Below, in pieces: positions 63,475 through 64,000 of a stretch of DNA of 64,000 nt (position 1 is the first letter of the stretch; each line of letters opens with the position of its first letter). Source of the stretch: Streptomyces sp. NBC_01408 (GTDB lineage: Bacteria > Actinomycetota > Actinomycetes > Streptomycetales > Streptomycetaceae); assembly GCF_026340255.1 (NCBI RefSeq), contig NZ_JAPEPJ010000001.1, forward strand, positions 682,001-746,000, given 5' to 3'. A program made the position numbers and the translations under genes. The notes below the pieces were generated by a model that was given only the letters and a program-made list of their open reading frames with translations, was not told where the DNA came from and did no database searches.

Positions 63475-64000
63475 CTACGGCGCCTTGACCGCCTTGCTCA
63501 GCCAGCCGAAGGTCTGCGGCAGCTGCTTCGACCACGAGTCGAGGTTGTGGCCGCCGGTCACCTTCTCCGCGTGCACCACGGTCGGGGTCTGCGCGATCGC
63601 CTTGAGGTCCGTGCCGGAGAGGTAGCCGTCCTGCTCGGCGCCCGACATCCACAGCGAGACCGCCGGCGGCGTCGGCGCGGCCTTGAGCAGGGCCTTCAGG
63701 TTGTGGGTCCGGCGCAGCTCCGGGTCCTGGCCGACCAGCGAGGACGGTTCCTGGCCCGGGTCGTTGTAGCCGGACAGGGAGACGGCCGCGCTGTAGCGGT
63801 CGGGGTGGGCGATCGCCAGCTTGGCGGCGCAGTACGCCCCGGCCGAGTATCCGGCCACGCCCCAGGTCCCGGCCTCGTCCGAGGCACGGAAGTTGTCGGT
63901 GACCATCTTGCGGACGTCGACGCTGAACCAGCTGTCGGCGTTGACCTTGCCGGGGAGGTTGGCGCAGCCGGTGTCGCCGTTGCCGAGCAGCATGGCGCGC
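63475..64000 (-). CDS. Esterase (alpha/beta-hydrolase), C-terminal part, runs off the window
   Basis: The last 174 or so residues of a putative esterase of the esterase-D/antigen-85-like type. The nucleophile elbow is GYSAGA (in WGVAGYSAGAYCAAKLAIAH), followed by SAAVSLSGYNDPG. The charge-relay Asp is probably in SGAEQDGYL and the His in GGHNLDSW, near the C-terminus, and FGWLSKAV ends the fold. The upstream part and start lie beyond base 64000. It converges on the NlpC/P60 gene with a 6-bp gap. Confidence 0.82.
   Translation of the reverse strand, partial: RAMLLGNGDTGCANLPGKVNADSWFSVDVRKMVTDNFRASDEAGTWGVAGYSAGAYCAAKLAIAHPDRYSAAVSLSGYNDPGQEPSSLVGQDPELRRTHNLKALLKAAPTPPAVSLWMSGAEQDGYLSGTDLKAIAQTPTVVHAEKVTGGHNLDSWSKQLPQTFGWLSKAVKAP

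Overview
The window looks like a piece of a Streptomyces chromosome core. It is very GC-rich with strong third-position G/C bias, uses many GTG starts and a few rarer ones, has TAGxxT -10 boxes with apparently leaderless genes, and carries a gene order I recall from the conserved part of Streptomyces coelicolor (roughly SCO4797 to SCO4869, from memory, not searched).

Layout. 1-8.7 kb: the N-terminal part of an acyl-CoA mutase large subunit, an L,D-transpeptidase lipoprotein, an ECF sigma factor coupled to a membrane partner, a degenerate OHCU-decarboxylase-like gene and the succinate dehydrogenase operon sdhCDAB. 8.9-13.2 kb: a Uma2 protein, a membrane protein, a 1.13-kb non-coding nested inverted-repeat element (10268-11397), then a small operon ending in a TetR gene and driven by a promoter with two identical palindromic operators. 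13.2-20.5 kb: an orphan solute-binding protein, a metallophosphoesterase pair, a D-Ala-D-Ala carboxypeptidase, a BrkB-family protein and a solo tnpB element whose right end, with a likely omega RNA, abuts brkB. 20.5-29.9 kb: 2'-5' RNA ligase-like protein, trpS, glyA under a ZTP riboswitch, an ornithine aminotransferase, a glutathionylspermidine-synthase-like/lipoprotein pair, an EamA-like transporter and an AftA-like glycosyltransferase. 30-46.7 kb: an uncharacterised three-gene operon, mdh, DUF3017-folD, purN-purH, a PerM-like/DUF6350 protein, an HTH-sigma-TM fusion and sucCD. Two copies of a ~0.5-kb palindromic repeat bracket 30.0-40.9 kb in opposite orientation. 47-55.4 kb: a five-gene divergent locus (VWA, DUF5682, MoxR-like AAA+, SWIM zinc finger, DUF5691) resembling E. 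coli yehLMPQ. 55.6-64 kb: a B12-binding mutase small subunit, a lipase, an M23 peptidase, pcrA, an ArsR-like regulator, a small membrane protein, an NlpC/P60 hydrolase and the C-terminal part of an esterase.

How it fits together. Much of the window is central carbon and one-carbon/purine metabolism: sdh, suc and mdh (TCA cycle), B12-dependent acyl-CoA mutase subunits that feed succinyl-CoA, and glyA, folD, purN and purH (C1 units and purines, with glyA sensing ZTP). Several genes act on the envelope (L,D-transpeptidase, D-Ala carboxypeptidase, M23, NlpC/P60, AftA-like). The least explained parts are the nested inverted-repeat element, the YehLMPQ-like locus, the three-gene operon with a shared peptide motif at its gene junction, and the tnpB element with a predicted guide. 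Functions are read from motifs and family knowledge; no database search was run.
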